From Oceanihabitans sp. 2_MG-2023 (GTDB lineage Bacteria > Bacteroidota > Bacteroidia > Flavobacteriales > Flavobacteriaceae): a stretch of 64,000 nucleotides of DNA. How positions within the stretch are numbered: position 1 is the first letter of the stretch; each line of letters starts with the position of its first letter. The notes beneath the pieces are model-generated. The model saw only the letters and a list, made by a program, of their open reading frames with translations, did not search any database and was not told where the DNA came from. The DNA lies in NCBI RefSeq assembly GCF_030547245.1, contig NZ_JAUOQT010000004.1, positions 5,001 through 69,000 of the forward strand, read 5' to 3'. The translations under genes were made by a program, and so were the position numbers. Positions 19,497-28,236 of the stretch are shown here, piece after piece.

Positions 19497-20207
19497 TTAG
19501 CTTTTATGAATTATAAAAATGGTTGGTCTTTTATGAAGGTCAACCTTATTTTTTTTCCAGTCGTTTACCGTTTTTGTTTTAATATATTCTGAAGGAAGAG
19601 TAATGTCGCAAGCCACACAAACCTCTGTGTTATTATTTAAAATTTGACAAATATTTTCGAGCATTTGATTGTTTCGATAAGGGGTCTCAATAAAAATTTG
19701 AGATTGATTTTTTTCAAAAGAAAGTCGTTCTAAATTTTTTAGTTCTTGTTTTCTTTCGCCTTTATCAATAGGTAAATAACCATTAAAGGTGAAGCTTTGA
19801 CCATTCATTCCAGAACTCATAATAGCTAGTAATATAGAAGAAGGACCAACCAGTGGAACAACTTGAATATCTCTATCGTGTGCAATTCTTACAACATCTG
19901 CACCAGGATCTGCAACTCCTGGGCAACCAGCATCTGAGAGTAGTCCAATATTTTTTCCTTGCAAACAGGGTTCTAAATAGCTGGGTAGTTCTGTGGGATC
20001 TGTAAATTTGTTTAAAGGGAATAAGGTTAACGAAGACTGTTGTTTTTTAGGTGTAATACTTTTTATAAAACGTCTTGCATTTTTTTCATTTTCAACAATA
20101 AATGTATCTACTTGTTCGATTACTTTTTTTACAGAAATAGGTAGTACTTCTAGCGGAGCGTTATCGCCAAGAGTTGTAGGTATAAGATAGAGGTTTCCTT
20201 TTTTCAA
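19497..20207 (-). CDS. Tetrapyrrole-methylase-fold SAM methyltransferase, RsmI-related
   Basis: A 236-residue SAM-dependent methyltransferase of the tetrapyrrole methylase fold, close to RsmI, which methylates the 2'-oxygen of C1402 in 16S rRNA. Supporting motifs are LYLIPTTLGD at the N-terminus, GLLSDAGCPGVADPGADVV (about 89-107), VPLVGPSSILLAIMSSGMNG and IFIETPYRNNQML. It lacks the C-terminal extension of E. coli RsmI. Bacteroidota often carry both a full RsmI and this shorter paralogue, so the rRNA target is not certain. Confidence 0.82.
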   Translation of the reverse strand: MKKGNLYLIPTTLGDNAPLEVLPISVKKVIEQVDTFIVENEKNARRFIKSITPKKQQSSLTLFPLNKFTDPTELPSYLEPCLQGKNIGLLSDAGCPGVADPGADVVRIAHDRDIQVVPLVGPSSILLAIMSSGMNGQSFTFNGYLPIDKGERKQELKNLERLSFEKNQSQIFIETPYRNNQMLENICQILNNNTEVCVACDITLPSEYIKTKTVNDWKKNKVDLHKRPTIFIIHKS

Positions 20208-20217
20208 TTTTTATAAA

Positions 20218-21594
20218 TTATTGTATTACTATTTTTTTTATCGTTTCAAACCCATTTTCGGAAGTGATCTTAATAAGATATAAACCAGATCGAAAAGAAT
20301 TCACTTTTATTTCTTTCTCTAATGTTGATATGTTTTTTTCAGTATATACGACCTTGCCTTTAATGTTGAAGATGGTAATGGAATTAATGTTTTTGTTTAA
20401 AGTAGTGCTTATTTTTAAATCCTCTGAAGCAGGATTAGGACTTATTTTTATATCCTTGTCTATGTTGAATTCTGGAGTAGACAATATTCCTCCTTTAATT
20501 TTATATATACCGCCACTAATATCAGCTATGTAAAGTTCTTTATTAACATCTTCACCAAAGGAAACCCAATAACCTCCATAATCTCCGTGGTTTGTTAAAG
20601 CATCTGCTGGGTTTAAGGTGCTTATTGTGCCATCTCCTGAAGTGGCAAAAATATAAGTATCTTGTAAGTCTGCATAGGTGGTGCCACGATACATATAACC
20701 GCCAACTACATTACAAAAACAAGGAGGGATAGGATATTCCGCTACTGGTAAAGTCATGGTAGAAGCAAGATCACAACCAGAAGTATTATACGGGTTGCTT
20801 CCTTCGTAACAACGCCATCCAAAATTGTACCCATTTGTTGTAGTGCTTACACGATTAATTTCTTCGGTTGTATTTTGTCCAACATCGCCAATCCAAAGAT
20901 TATTAGTTGAATAATCAAACGAAAAACGCCAAGGATTTCTCAAGCCATATGCCCAAATTTCGTCCAAAGCAGAGGGATTTCCAATAAATGGATTGTCTGC
21001 TGGAATGGCATAATTATTACCTCCCGAAGTTGTATTAACATCTATGCGTAACATTTTGCCTAATAAATCCTGTAAATTTTGAGATCTATTATCTGGGTCT
21101 CCACCACTTCCTCCATCACCAGTTCCTATATATAAATAACCATCTGGGCCAAACTCTATACAACCTCCATTGTGATTACCATAAGGTTGCGCAATGTTTA
21201 ATAAGTTTACTTGCGTTGCGACATCTGCAATATCTGGGTTAGCACTATTTACGGTAAAACGGGATATTTGTGTAGCACCATTGTTGTCTGTAAAATTCAC
21301 ATAAAAATAGCCATTACTGGTGTAATTCGGGTGGAATGCTACACTTAGTAAGCCGCGTTCTCCTCCTGGTGAAACTTGATTGTCAATATTTAAAAAAGGA
21401 GTAGTGTTGGTGGTGCCATTTTCGTTTAAAATCTTAATTACACCACTTTTTTCGACAATAAAAAGTCGTGAATCGCCTGCGTTTTGAATATCAACAGGGT
21501 TATTAAAGCCATCTGCAAAAAGTTCTGTTGTTATGGTTTGTGAAAGTACAGGGAATGAAAATACTAGAGCAAGAAGAGAGATTAGAATTTTCAT
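20218..21594 (-). CDS. Secreted PQQ-dependent sugar dehydrogenase-like protein with T9SS sorting domain
   Basis: A 458-residue secreted six-bladed propeller of the soluble glucose/sorbosone dehydrogenase family. The start at ATG 21594 gives signal peptide MKILISLLALVFSFPVLSQ. The core has GLLSVAFHPNYTSNGYFYVNFT, YLYIGTGDGGSGGDPDNRSQN, IWAYGLRNPWRFSFD and DVGQNTTEEINRV. The last 75 residues (ISPNPASEDLKIS ... GLYLIKITSENGFETIKKIVIQ) form a type A T9SS sorting domain, so the protein is probably exported across the outer membrane. PQQ use and substrate are inferred from the family and untested. Confidence 0.9.
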   Translation of the reverse strand: MKILISLLALVFSFPVLSQTITTELFADGFNNPVDIQNAGDSRLFIVEKSGVIKILNENGTTNTTPFLNIDNQVSPGGERGLLSVAFHPNYTSNGYFYVNFTDNNGATQISRFTVNSANPDIADVATQVNLLNIAQPYGNHNGGCIEFGPDGYLYIGTGDGGSGGDPDNRSQNLQDLLGKMLRIDVNTTSGGNNYAIPADNPFIGNPSALDEIWAYGLRNPWRFSFDYSTNNLWIGDVGQNTTEEINRVSTTTNGYNFGWRCYEGSNPYNTSGCDLASTMTLPVAEYPIPPCFCNVVGGYMYRGTTYADLQDTYIFATSGDGTISTLNPADALTNHGDYGGYWVSFGEDVNKELYIADISGGIYKIKGGILSTPEFNIDKDIKISPNPASEDLKISTTLNKNINSITIFNIKGKVVYTEKNISTLEKEIKVNSFRSGLYLIKITSENGFETIKKIVIQ

Positions 21595-21622
21595 TTTTTT
21601 TACTAAAATAATAAAAATCATG

Positions 21623-22075
21623 TTAAATAAGAAGCTTGCTTGCGATTACTTCACAAGCTTCGTCTAGCATTTTGAAAACATTTTCAAAACCTTGGGTGCT
21701 ATGGTGATAAGGATCTGGAACATCATAATTCTGATTCGAATAGACTTCGTTTAAAATAAGTTTTACTTTGGCTATATCATTTTCGTTTCTAGCAAGCTTT
21801 ACTACATTTTTAAAATTAGAGTTATCCATTGTATAGATAAAGTCGAACGTATCAAAATCGGAAACAGAAAATTGTCTGCCACGTTGGTTTGTGATGTCAA
21901 TTCCATATTTCTCTGCAACTTTAATAGATCTTTTATCTGGTAAATCTCCAATATGATAGTTTCCTGTTCCTGCAGAATCTATAATGAAATCATTACTAAG
22001 TTTATCACGTAAAATACCTTCTGCTAAAGGGGAACGACAAATATTACCAAGGCAAACCATTAGTATTTTAGTCAT
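21623..22075 (-). CDS. Low-molecular-weight protein-tyrosine phosphatase
   Basis: A 150-residue LMW phosphatase. The P-loop CLGNICRSP sits at residues 8-16 with nucleophile C8 and R14, and the general acid is the aspartate in VPDPYHHS (about 120). It dephosphorylates phosphotyrosine proteins or related substrates in the cytoplasm. It lies 33 bases after dnaA in the same direction and may be cotranscribed with it; this link to replication is positional only. Confidence 0.94.
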   Translation of the reverse strand: MTKILMVCLGNICRSPLAEGILRDKLSNDFIIDSAGTGNYHIGDLPDKRSIKVAEKYGIDITNQRGRQFSVSDFDTFDFIYTMDNSNFKNVVKLARNENDIAKVKLILNEVYSNQNYDVPDPYHHSTQGFENVFKMLDEACEVIASKLLI

Positions 22076-22108
22076 AATATTTTATTTTAACAAACGAATG
22101 TTTGTGAT

Positions 22109-23536
22109 TTAAACCGAAAGTTTTTTGGTTAAGTCTTCTACGTATTTTCTAAATTGTTTATCTGTAGAGGATAAGTTATTAACCGTTTTACAAGCGTGAA
22201 GTACAGTAGCGTGATCGCGTTTACCAATTTGCGAACCAATACTAGCCAGTGAAGCTTTGGTGAATTTTTTAGCAAAAAACATAGCTAACTGTCTAGCTTG
22301 TACAATGTGGCGTTTCCTAGTTTTAGACTGTAATGTGTCTACATCCATTTGAAAATAATCGGAAACTATTTTTTGGATATAATCTATAGAAACTTCTCGT
22401 TTTGTGTTTTTTACAAATTTTTCGACAACCTGTTTTGCTAAGTCTATGGTGACTTCTTTTTTGTTAAAAGAAGATTGCGCAATTAAAGAAATAATAGCTC
22501 CTTCAAGTTCTCTAATGTTTGTTTTAATGTGTTTTGCAACATATTCAATAATATCATCAGGCATATCTACACCGTCACGATATAACTTGTTTTTTAGTAT
22601 AGATACTCTTGTTTCAAAATCTGGACTTTGCAGCTCTGCAGAAAGTCCCCATTTAAATCTGGATAATAATCGTTGTTCTATATCTTGCATATCAACGGGA
22701 GCTTTGTCACTTGTTAAAATAACTTGCTTTCCGTTTTGATGTAAGTGATTAAAGATATGGAAGAAAACATCTTGTGTTCCAGATTTACCAGATAAGAATT
22801 GAACATCGTCAATAATTAAGATGTCTATTATTTGATAAAAATGAATAAAATCGTTTCTATTGTTCTTTTTTACAGAGTCTATATATTGTTGCGTAAATTT
22901 TTCGGCAGAAATATATAAAACTGTTTTTTCAGGGTATTTATCTTTAATGTCTACACCAATAGCATGTGCTAAGTGTGTTTTACCAAGACCAACACCACCA
23001 AATATTAATAAAGGATTAAAAGAAGTTCCTCCTGGTTTGCTAGCAACAGCTAATCCTGCGCTTCTAGCTAAACGATTCGAGTCTCCTTCTAAAAAGTTTT
23101 CAAAACTATAATTAGGATTTAGTTGCGATTCTATTTTTACATTTCTTATTCCTGGAATAATAAAAGGATTGCGTAATTCGCGATTTTTATTGTTTAAAGG
23201 AATGTCTACATCTTGCGCTTTTACTGCAGATCTGTTAGAACTAGGTATTCTTTCTGTAAAGGGTTGTTTGTTGCCATAGGTGTTTTCCATTTTAATAATG
23301 TAAACGAGCTTGGCGGTTTCTCCTAATTCTTTGTTAAGTGCTACTTTTAAAATTTTCACATAATGTTCTTCTAGCCATTCGTAAAAGAATTTACTAGGTA
23401 CTTGAATGCTCAACGCATTTTCTGCAAGTTTAACTGCAACAATTGGTTCGAACCAAGTTTTGTAAGCTTGCGGTTGGATGTTATCTTTTATAAATTCAAG
23501 ACAATTATTCCAGACCGATTGCGCAGTAATACTCAT
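22109..23536 (-). CDS. dnaA: Chromosomal replication initiator protein DnaA
   Basis: A 475-residue DnaA with all four domains: N-terminal interaction domain (1-85), linker, AAA+ domain with Walker A FGGVGLGKTHLA (179-190) and Walker B LIIDDVQF (240-247), sensor/arginine segment RLLSRFKWGLSAEL, and the DNA-binding domain with the signature IGKRDHATVLHACKTV near the C-terminus. It binds DnaA boxes at the origin and opens it. The 182-base gap upstream, shared with the thioesterase gene, holds no recognisable cluster of TTATCCACA boxes, so the origin is probably elsewhere. Confidence 0.98.
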   Translation of the reverse strand: MSITAQSVWNNCLEFIKDNIQPQAYKTWFEPIVAVKLAENALSIQVPSKFFYEWLEEHYVKILKVALNKELGETAKLVYIIKMENTYGNKQPFTERIPSSNRSAVKAQDVDIPLNNKNRELRNPFIIPGIRNVKIESQLNPNYSFENFLEGDSNRLARSAGLAVASKPGGTSFNPLLIFGGVGLGKTHLAHAIGVDIKDKYPEKTVLYISAEKFTQQYIDSVKKNNRNDFIHFYQIIDILIIDDVQFLSGKSGTQDVFFHIFNHLHQNGKQVILTSDKAPVDMQDIEQRLLSRFKWGLSAELQSPDFETRVSILKNKLYRDGVDMPDDIIEYVAKHIKTNIRELEGAIISLIAQSSFNKKEVTIDLAKQVVEKFVKNTKREVSIDYIQKIVSDYFQMDVDTLQSKTRKRHIVQARQLAMFFAKKFTKASLASIGSQIGKRDHATVLHACKTVNNLSSTDKQFRKYVEDLTKKLSV

Positions 23537-23718
23537 TATTTTTAGTGAAATTTATTGTTAGTTAAAAAAAGAGGAATTGATTTCCTCTCGTTGATTATAG
23601 CCCGGCAAATATGTGAACAAAATTATTAATAAAAAAATATTTTTTAGTTGAATATTAAGAATTTTTTTTGCATGTTTAATCTGTTACCGAAACTACAAAA
23701 AAATATTGATATATTACT

Positions 23719-24111
23719 ATGAAAGACAATGAAATTTTTATAAGAATTAGATATGGAGAGACTGACCAAATGGGTGTTGTTCATCATGGTAATTACGCAT
23801 TATACCTAGAAATGGGAAGAACCGAATGGTTAAGAACGTTTGGAATTTCTTACAGTCAAATGGAGAAAGAAGGAGTGATGCTTCCTGTTATTTCTATGTC
23901 TTTAAATTATAAGAAATCAGCTTATTACGATGAGGTTATTAAAGTGAAAACGCAACTAAAGAAAATGCCTTCAGTTAAAATAGAATTTGAGTATACAATT
24001 ACAAATGAAGCTGGAGATATTTTGGTAGAAGCAAATACAGTTTTAGCATTTATTAATATGAAAACGAAAAGACCAATGAAATGTCCAAATTATATTTTAG
24101 ATAAACTGTAG
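23719..24111 (+). CDS. Acyl-CoA thioesterase of the YbgC/FadM hotdog family
   Basis: A 130-residue hotdog-fold thioesterase. The active-site region GETDQMGVVHHGNYALYLEMGRTEWLR (about 13-39) has the catalytic aspartate and histidines of the 4-hydroxybenzoyl-CoA thioesterase type. It probably hydrolyses short or medium acyl-CoA. It is transcribed divergently from dnaA, an arrangement I recall from other Flavobacteriaceae. Confidence 0.92.
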   Translation: MKDNEIFIRIRYGETDQMGVVHHGNYALYLEMGRTEWLRTFGISYSQMEKEGVMLPVISMSLNYKKSAYYDEVIKVKTQLKKMPSVKIEFEYTITNEAGDILVEANTVLAFINMKTKRPMKCPNYILDKL

Positions 24112-24121
24112 TTTCTTTAGG

Positions 24122-24736
24122 TTAAATAGCTTCGATTTTTATTTCAAATTGATTGTTGAATGTTTCGAAAACAGAATTAGAGTCGTTTTTTCTTACAGAA
24201 ATATAAATTTTACAATCTAATTCTAATACTTGGTTTGTAATATTTAAGTTTTTTTCTTTAATAATACGCATCACTTTATTCATGTTTTTGTATTCAAAAG
24301 AAATGCAATAATCTATATTAATCGTTTTTGTAATAATTTTAGAAGCCTCTAAAGCCATTTGTGCTCCAGTTCTGTAAGCATTAATCAATCCGCCAACACC
24401 AAGTTTTACACCTCCAAAATAACGGACTACAACTATAAGTATATTGGTAACATTAAAAGATTGAATTTGTCCGTAAATTGGCATACCAGCACTATTATTA
24501 GGTTCACCATCGTCATTCGCTCTATATGAAATATTGTTGTCTTCTGTTCCGAATTGATACGCATAACACCAATGTCTAGCAGTATGATGTTGTTTTTTTA
24601 ATTCTTCTAGATGTTGTTTTACTTCTTCTTCGTTTTGAATAGGAAAAGCATAGCCATAGAATTTTGAGTTTTTATCTTTAAATAAAACAGCTTCCGAAGC
24701 AGATGTAATAGTTTTGTATGTGTCTTTTTCTTCCAT
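24122..24736 (-). CDS. YigZ family protein (IMPACT / UPF0029)
   Basis: A 204-residue YigZ-like protein. The conserved core is HWCYAYQFG, DDGEPNNSAGMPIYGQI and NILIVVVRYFGGVKLGVGGLINAYRTGA (about 55-130), followed by a ferredoxin-like C-terminal domain. Eukaryotic IMPACT proteins regulate the GCN2 kinase; the bacterial function is not settled. The start codon abuts the stop of the upstream transporter gene, so the two are in one operon. Confidence 0.92.
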   Translation of the reverse strand: MEEKDTYKTITSASEAVLFKDKNSKFYGYAFPIQNEEEVKQHLEELKKQHHTARHWCYAYQFGTEDNNISYRANDDGEPNNSAGMPIYGQIQSFNVTNILIVVVRYFGGVKLGVGGLINAYRTGAQMALEASKIITKTINIDYCISFEYKNMNKVMRIIKEKNLNITNQVLELDCKIYISVRKNDSNSVFETFNNQFEIKIEAI

Positions 24737-25600
24737 TTATGCTAAAGTAACTAATACAATAGAAATTATTGCAAGCGCAATTCCTAGCCAGTTTTTGTTT
24801 TGTAGTTTTTCTTTAAAAATAAAAAGACCAATTAAAGTAGATAGCATAACAATAGCGACATTGTTTACAGTAAAAATAGTAGAACTTTCAAAGCCTTCAA
24901 ACTGTAAAGCTTTTAATAACATATAAATGGAGTAGTAGTTAACAACTCCTAATAGGATTCCGCCAAAAACACTGCGATAATCGAATTTAAAGTTCCTTTT
25001 TATGGCTTGAGTTGTAAGTAGCAGTATTCCTATTAATCCAGCAATACAGAATATGGAGGCAGAAAAAATGGGAATACCATTTTTGGAAACATAACTAGTT
25101 TCTATATATTTTATGGAGGTGTCTATTATACCAGAACCAAAAAATAATAAAACGGGTAGCCCTAAATTTTTATAATTAAATTTTTCAGTTTTAGCTTTTA
25201 TTGAAGTTAAATATACCGCAGCCAAGGCTAGTAAAATTCCTGTTGCTTTTTGCCATCCTAAGCTTTCCTGGTATGCATATAACCCGAAAATTATAGGAAT
25301 AACGACACTCATTTTACTCGCTACAGATGTTACTGTTAAACCGTTGCGCTGGGCTGTTAGTGCCATAATATTAAATACAGAAATAAAAAGAAAACCCAAC
25401 CCAATGGCTCCAAAAAACCAATCTTCGTTTATTATTTCAGATATTTTTACCGATTCTTCATAAGCTAAAATACCTGTTATACAGGCTGTAAAATAGTTTG
25501 CAACTATTGCTTGAAGTGTGTTTATTTGGTACTTGCCAAGTAGTTTGAAAATGATAAAGATTAGCGTAGATGCAAATATGCTAATGAGTAGGTATATCAA
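24737..25600 (-). CDS. DMT superfamily transporter (EamA-like)
   Basis: A 287-residue inner-membrane protein with about ten hydrophobic helices in two repeats, the architecture of drug/metabolite transporters. Each half ends in a glycine/serine-rich helix followed by a lysine (LAAVYLTSIKAK and AIISIVLVTLA). The second-half signature NNVAIVMLSTLIGLFIFKEKL resembles EamA. The substrate is unknown. It overlaps the HAD gene by 4 bases upstream and abuts yigZ downstream. Confidence 0.87.
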   Translation of the reverse strand: MIYLLISIFASTLIFIIFKLLGKYQINTLQAIVANYFTACITGILAYEESVKISEIINEDWFFGAIGLGFLFISVFNIMALTAQRNGLTVTSVASKMSVVIPIIFGLYAYQESLGWQKATGILLALAAVYLTSIKAKTEKFNYKNLGLPVLLFFGSGIIDTSIKYIETSYVSKNGIPIFSASIFCIAGLIGILLLTTQAIKRNFKFDYRSVFGGILLGVVNYYSIYMLLKALQFEGFESSTIFTVNNVAIVMLSTLIGLFIFKEKLQNKNWLGIALAIISIVLVTLA

Positions 25601-26208
25601 AATAAATCTTTCTTAATGGTAAATATATCGCAGATATCTTGGCTAGTTTCGTCAATATTCCAAACGTGTATTCCTAATTGCTTGGCTGCTTCTGTGTTTT
25701 CTAAGGTGTCGTCTATAAAAAAGGATTCTTCCGCTTTTATATCGTTTTGTTGTAAAACGAATTCATAAATATTCGTATTAGGTTTTCGTAATTGAATTTC
25801 ATGAGAAAGGTAAAAAGAGTCGAAGCAATTTTTAAAATCTTCATAAAACGAAACATTCTCTTTAATCCAATTTATATGAAGTTCATTGGTGTTGCTTAAT
25901 AAAATGAGTTTGTATTTTTTGTCTGCAGCTAATTGTTGTATAAAATCTAATCGCTTTCGCGGAAAGTCTTTCAGGATACAATTCCATGCATTTACAATTT
26001 CAACTTCTGTTAAGTCCGGAAAGTTTTCTTGATAGAACTCTAAAAATTCTTCTGAAGAAATTAATCCTTGTTCGTAAAGCGCATTCATTGCAACTAGTTC
26101 TTCTGGGAGTTCTTTTACTTCAAATAAATCTAATGCATTTTGCATTGCTCCTTCTTTATCGAGATTGATAAAAACGTCTCCAAAATCGAATATTAAGTTT
26201 TTAATCAT
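25597..26208 (-). CDS. HAD superfamily hydrolase
   Basis: A 203-residue HAD-type phosphatase. The start at ATG 26208 gives MIKNLIFDFGDVFINLD; an upstream in-frame ATG at 26223 lies within a small palindromic repeat and is rejected. The family motifs are DFGDV (I; the second aspartate position is changed to valine, as in some members), LLSNTNELH (II), the lysine in LRKPN (III) and FFIDDTLENTEAAKQLG (IV). The substrate is unknown. The stop overlaps the start of the transporter gene. Confidence 0.88.
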   Translation of the reverse strand: MIKNLIFDFGDVFINLDKEGAMQNALDLFEVKELPEELVAMNALYEQGLISSEEFLEFYQENFPDLTEVEIVNAWNCILKDFPRKRLDFIQQLAADKKYKLILLSNTNELHINWIKENVSFYEDFKNCFDSFYLSHEIQLRKPNTNIYEFVLQQNDIKAEESFFIDDTLENTEAAKQLGIHVWNIDETSQDICDIFTIKKDLF

Positions 26209-26211
26209 ATG

Positions 26212-26234
26212 TATTCCCTGCATAAGCAGAAATC
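26212..26234 (-). repeat. Short palindromic repeat, copy 1
   Basis: On the minus strand it reads GATTTCTGCTTATGCAGGGAATA, with the small hairpin CTGC-TTAT-GCAG. A near match occurs at 60758-60781. Both copies sit directly upstream of a start codon. It resembles the short palindromic repeats often found between genes in Flavobacteriaceae. Confidence 0.55.
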
Positions 26235-26237
26235 TTT

Positions 26238-27221
26238 TTAATTATTAGTAAATGTTTTAAGAGTATCTTTTATTATCGTTTCTGTAGCAATAAGTTTTCC
26301 GTATAATTTTGGGGCTTTTACTCCTTCTTTAAATAAAATATTTCCTGTAAATACTCTTGCTTCATCCCATAGATTTTCGTCTATAAACAGTTGTAGCGTT
26401 TTTGATCCACCTTCTATAATAATGGAGTTGATGTTTTCTTTGTATAGGTGCTTACAAATATCTTTAGCAGTGTAGTCTTTAAAAGTAATGGTTTCGGCAT
26501 CGTTGTTAAAAACGGCATATTCTTTAGATAGTAAGTTATTTCTATCTAAGACAACTCGAATCGGGTTTTGTCCTGTGTAATCTCTAACAGTTAAACTTGG
26601 GTTGTCTAGGATAACGGTGTTTGTACCTACAAGTATTGCTTGTTCTTCAGCACGCCATTTGTGTACTAATTGTCTAGATGTTTTGTTCGTTATCCAAACA
26701 GGTTTGTTTTCGCTTTTCGTTTTTGGGGCGATAAAACCATTTGTAGTTTCTGCCCATTTTAAAATAATATAAGGGCGCTTTTTATTATGAAAAGTAAAAA
26801 AACGTTTGTGGTGTTCTTTGCATTCTTTTTCTAAAACACCAACCGTTACATGGCATCCAGAATCTTGTAGTTTTTTTATCCCTTTTCCAGCAACTTCCGG
26901 GTTGTCATCTATACAGCCAATAACCACATTAGGTATTTTATGCGAAATAATAAGGTCGCTACAAGGAGGTGTTTTACCAAAATGACTACATGGTTCCAAT
27001 GTAACATACAGTGTTGCTTCTTGTAAAAGAGATTTGTTAGCTACTGCGTGTATAGCATTTACTTCGGCGTGACTACCTCCATAAGCACTGGTATAACCTT
27101 CACCAATAATTGTGTTATCGTGAACAATTACAGCACCTACCATTGGGTTTGGTCTAGTGGATCCTAAACCAAGTTTTGCAATTTGTATGCAGCGTTTTAT
27201 ATAGGTTTCGTGTATAGTCAA
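26238..27221 (-). CDS. ribD: Bifunctional diaminohydroxyphosphoribosylaminopyrimidine deaminase / reductase
   Basis: A 327-residue RibD that performs the second and third steps of riboflavin synthesis. The N-terminal deaminase has the zinc site GSHAEVNAI (H50 region, with the catalytic glutamate) and EPCSHFGKTPPCSD (about 76-89). The reductase domain follows (about 150-327), with PYIILKWAETTNGFIAP and the NADPH-binding IIIEGGSKTLQLFI. Other rib genes are not in the window, so the pathway is dispersed. The lipoprotein gene upstream ends one base before this start. Confidence 0.95.
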   Translation of the reverse strand: MTIHETYIKRCIQIAKLGLGSTRPNPMVGAVIVHDNTIIGEGYTSAYGGSHAEVNAIHAVANKSLLQEATLYVTLEPCSHFGKTPPCSDLIISHKIPNVVIGCIDDNPEVAGKGIKKLQDSGCHVTVGVLEKECKEHHKRFFTFHNKKRPYIILKWAETTNGFIAPKTKSENKPVWITNKTSRQLVHKWRAEEQAILVGTNTVILDNPSLTVRDYTGQNPIRVVLDRNNLLSKEYAVFNNDAETITFKDYTAKDICKHLYKENINSIIIEGGSKTLQLFIDENLWDEARVFTGNILFKEGVKAPKLYGKLIATETIIKDTLKTFTNN

Positions 27222-27677
27222 CTAGAATTTTATTTTAATGTTTTCGGTTTTATCTACATCATAAGTGTGTGAAAACCCAAGTACTTTATATTTTATTTGC
27301 CCTTTGTATTGCACTTTCATTTTTTGCGAAAGTAGACTTCCTAGTAAGCCACTCAGGCTTTTGTTACTTAATAAACTATCGGTTGGTACATTTGCTTCTA
27401 GCGGAATAGAAAATTCTTTTCTAGCAGGGACCTTGAAGCTTTCTGTTTTAACTGTTGCCATCTGATTATTGTTAACAAACACTTTAATTTCATCCGTTTT
27501 TAATTCGCCACTAATGTCATTCGGATTCATAAAATAGGCATCTGCAGTAAGAGTAATATATTTAGAGTTAGAATCATCTACTTTTATATTGTCTACTCTT
27601 AAAAACTCTGGTTTCTCTTTTACAGAACAACTTAAAAAAGTAAGTATTACTGTTAATAAGATTATAAGGTTCTTCAT
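27222..27677 (-). CDS. LEA-like (LEA14, WHy domain) lipoprotein
   Basis: A 151-residue lipoprotein with the signal and lipobox LTVILTFLSCSV (cysteine at 17). The body (FLRVDNIKVDDSNSKYITLTADAYFMNPNDISGEL..., VPARKEFSIPLEANVP) fits a water-stress/LEA14-type beta sandwich, whose repeat of alternating hydrophobic residues is visible. The role in bacteria is unclear; some members respond to desiccation. It is immediately upstream of ribD on the same strand. Confidence 0.75.
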   Translation of the reverse strand: MKNLIILLTVILTFLSCSVKEKPEFLRVDNIKVDDSNSKYITLTADAYFMNPNDISGELKTDEIKVFVNNNQMATVKTESFKVPARKEFSIPLEANVPTDSLLSNKSLSGLLGSLLSQKMKVQYKGQIKYKVLGFSHTYDVDKTENIKIKF

Positions 27678-27711
27678 TCTATTTTTTTTAGATTTAATGT
27701 ATCTTCACCAG

Positions 27712-27719
27712 CAAAAATA
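27712..27719 (-). promoter_or_regulatory. Possible -7 element for the LEA-ribD unit
   Basis: TATTTTTG on the minus strand fits TAnnTTTG and lies about 35 bases before the lipoprotein start codon in a divergent gap. There is no clear -33 TTG. Confidence 0.35.
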
Positions 27720-27729
27720 ATATTAAAAA

Positions 27730-28221
27730 GTGACTAATAGCAATATCATTATAAGAGAAATTAAACAAAACGATAATGTGCCGTTAGAAGCTGCTATACG
27801 AGGTTGTTTTCATGAATTTGATATACCTTTAAAGGGAACTGCTTACGAAGATCCTGAAACATCAAAAATGTTTGCGTCTTACCAAAACCAAAACGACGTA
27901 TATTTTGTTGTAACATTAGACGGAAAAGTTTTTGGAGGAGGAGGAATAAAACCTTTAAAGGACTTTGAGTTGGAAGTATGCGAAATTCAAAAAATGTATT
28001 TTGCTCCAGAAATACGAGGTAAAGGTTTAGGTAAATTACTTTTTGAAAAATGCATGGAAGCTGCAAGAAAAATGGGGTATAAACAATGTTACTTAGAATC
28101 TGCACCACAATTAAAAGCAGCAATTCATATTTATGAAGCATTTGGCTTTAAACATTTAGATGCTCCTTTGGGTAATACAGGACATGATGCTTGTGGTATT
28201 TGGATGCTTAAAAATCTTTAG
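27730..28221 (+). CDS. GNAT family N-acetyltransferase, GTG start
   Basis: A 163-residue GNAT enzyme. The acetyl-CoA loop is YFAPEIRGKGLGKLLFEKCM (about 98-117), followed by the YLESAPQLKAAIHIYEAFGFKHL block. The start is GTG at 27730, the only start codon that preserves the N-terminal beta strand SNIIIREIKQND. The substrate is unknown. It is followed after 15 bases by prmC, so it is probably the first gene of an operon with prmC and ligA. Confidence 0.88.
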   Translation: MTNSNIIIREIKQNDNVPLEAAIRGCFHEFDIPLKGTAYEDPETSKMFASYQNQNDVYFVVTLDGKVFGGGGIKPLKDFELEVCEIQKMYFAPEIRGKGLGKLLFEKCMEAARKMGYKQCYLESAPQLKAAIHIYEAFGFKHLDAPLGNTGHDACGIWMLKNL

Positions 28222-28236
28222 AATGAAATTTAATTC

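Noticed and set aside
23537-23718. Origin of replication next to dnaA
   Set aside because: The gap holds a small hairpin and AT-rich tracts but no TTATCCACA-like boxes on either strand.
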